From positions 124,001 through 188,000 of the forward strand of contig NZ_CANKXW010000001.1 of NCBI RefSeq assembly GCF_947487805.1: a DNA stretch of 64,000 bases. The letters are read 5' to 3'. The notes beneath the pieces are model-generated. The model searched no databases. It had not been told where the DNA came from and saw only the letters and a list, made by a program, of their open reading frames with translations. Position numbers and translations under genes: made by a program. This DNA is from an uncultured Tateyamaria sp. Lineage in GTDB: Bacteria > Pseudomonadota > Alphaproteobacteria > Rhodobacterales > Rhodobacteraceae. This document shows, one piece after another, positions 63,933-64,000 of this stretch. How positions within the stretch are numbered: position 1 is the stretch's first letter; every line of letters begins with the position of its first letter.

Positions 63933-64000
63933 CCAAGGAGCAGATCCTCAGGCAACAGATGTCGAGCCTTTGCGCCTCGTTGTTTCAGCGGGGGTTCAGC
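63929..64000 (+). CDS. Class II aldolase/adducin-type protein, 5' end only (OtnC-like)
   Basis: The ATG at 63929 overlaps the otnK stop, and 24 codons are open to the window edge. The start MTKEQILRQQMSSLCASLFQRGFS matches the helical opening of OtnC (3-oxo-tetronate 4-phosphate decarboxylase) or similar class II aldolases, whose conserved GNISVR-like block would lie just beyond. Position after otnK supports OtnC, but the domain itself is outside the window. Confidence 0.6.
   Translation, partial: MTKEQILRQQMSSLCASLFQRGFS

Overview
The window reads as chromosomal DNA of a marine-type Rhodobacteraceae (Roseobacter-clade alphaproteobacterium). This rests on high GC with dense gene packing, frequent ATGA start/stop overlaps, and gene families typical of that group: a GlxA-type regulator, DUF1523, a GT14/sulfotransferase pair, a PuuE-UraD fusion and TctABC tripartite transporters. 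No phage, insertion sequence, CRISPR array, rRNA or tRNA was recognised, although no tRNA search could be run.

Layout. 1-2.9 kb: a partial DUF3179-type protein, an EamA transporter, a thioredoxin-fold protein lacking one active-site Cys, and a GlxA-like regulator. 2.9-11.5 kb: an exopolysaccharide/capsule locus (GT4 glycosyltransferase, SDR epimerase, polyprenyl-phosphate sugar transferase, WbpM/CapD-like 4,6-dehydratase, then YjbH, YjbF and two small YjbE-like secreted proteins). 11.5-13.2 kb: thiol redox repair (glutathione peroxidase, MsrB, MsrA). 13.2-18 kb: a metallo-beta-lactamase-fold protein, succinate-semialdehyde dehydrogenase, an alpha/beta hydrolase and an amidinotransferase. 18.2-25.5 kb: a nine-gene collinear block of mostly uncharacterised proteins (TelA-like coiled coil, an AAA+ ATPase, four tiny membrane proteins, two large unknowns and DUF1523). 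This block is the best candidate for an undescribed system. 25.6-33.5 kb: an rRNA methyltransferase, GT14 glycosyltransferase and sulfotransferase, a GDSL lipoprotein, SmpB, SseA, an aromatic aminotransferase and RpiB. 33.5-39.4 kb: a palindrome array in a convergent gap, AmtB/GlnK, a class A PBP and MlaC/MlaA. 39.5-46.2 kb: a type I secretion ABC/HlyD pair, then a RidA-GDPD-FemAB-PCD-MscS operon. 46.3-48.6 kb: a peroxiredoxin, a ferredoxin reductase and RsmD. 48.6-54.4 kb: urate/allantoin degradation (UraH, PuuE-UraD, ureidoglycine aminohydrolase, ureidoglycolate lyase) beside an NMT1-type ABC transporter. 54.6-64 kb: a class III aminotransferase, methylglyoxal synthase coupled to a GntR regulator, TctCBA, and a four-carbon acid-sugar cluster (tartrate/isopropylmalate-type dehydrogenase, racemase-like protein, OtnK kinase, start of an OtnC-like gene).

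How the parts work together. The EPS genes make an undecaprenyl-linked sugar, extend it and export or modulate the polymer through Yjb-type envelope proteins. The purine genes turn 5-hydroxyisourate through allantoin toward glyoxylate and ammonia, next to the nitrogen-sensing GlnK/AmtB module 13 kb away. The right end appears to take up an organic acid through TctCBA and route it through OtnK and OtnC to dihydroxyacetone phosphate. That product is the substrate of the methylglyoxal synthase encoded with the presumed regulator.

Repeats. Three hairpins of a REP-like family (GTAG followed by a GGTGSGCA/TGSGCACC stem) sit in three convergent junctions. A 21-bp inverted repeat encloses about 100 bp at 16.74-16.88 kb. 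An operator-like array (three 12-18 bp palindromic sites at about helical-turn spacing) lies at 33.66-33.75 kb. Four AATTGCAT-type sites fill the tctC/dehydrogenase divergent promoter.
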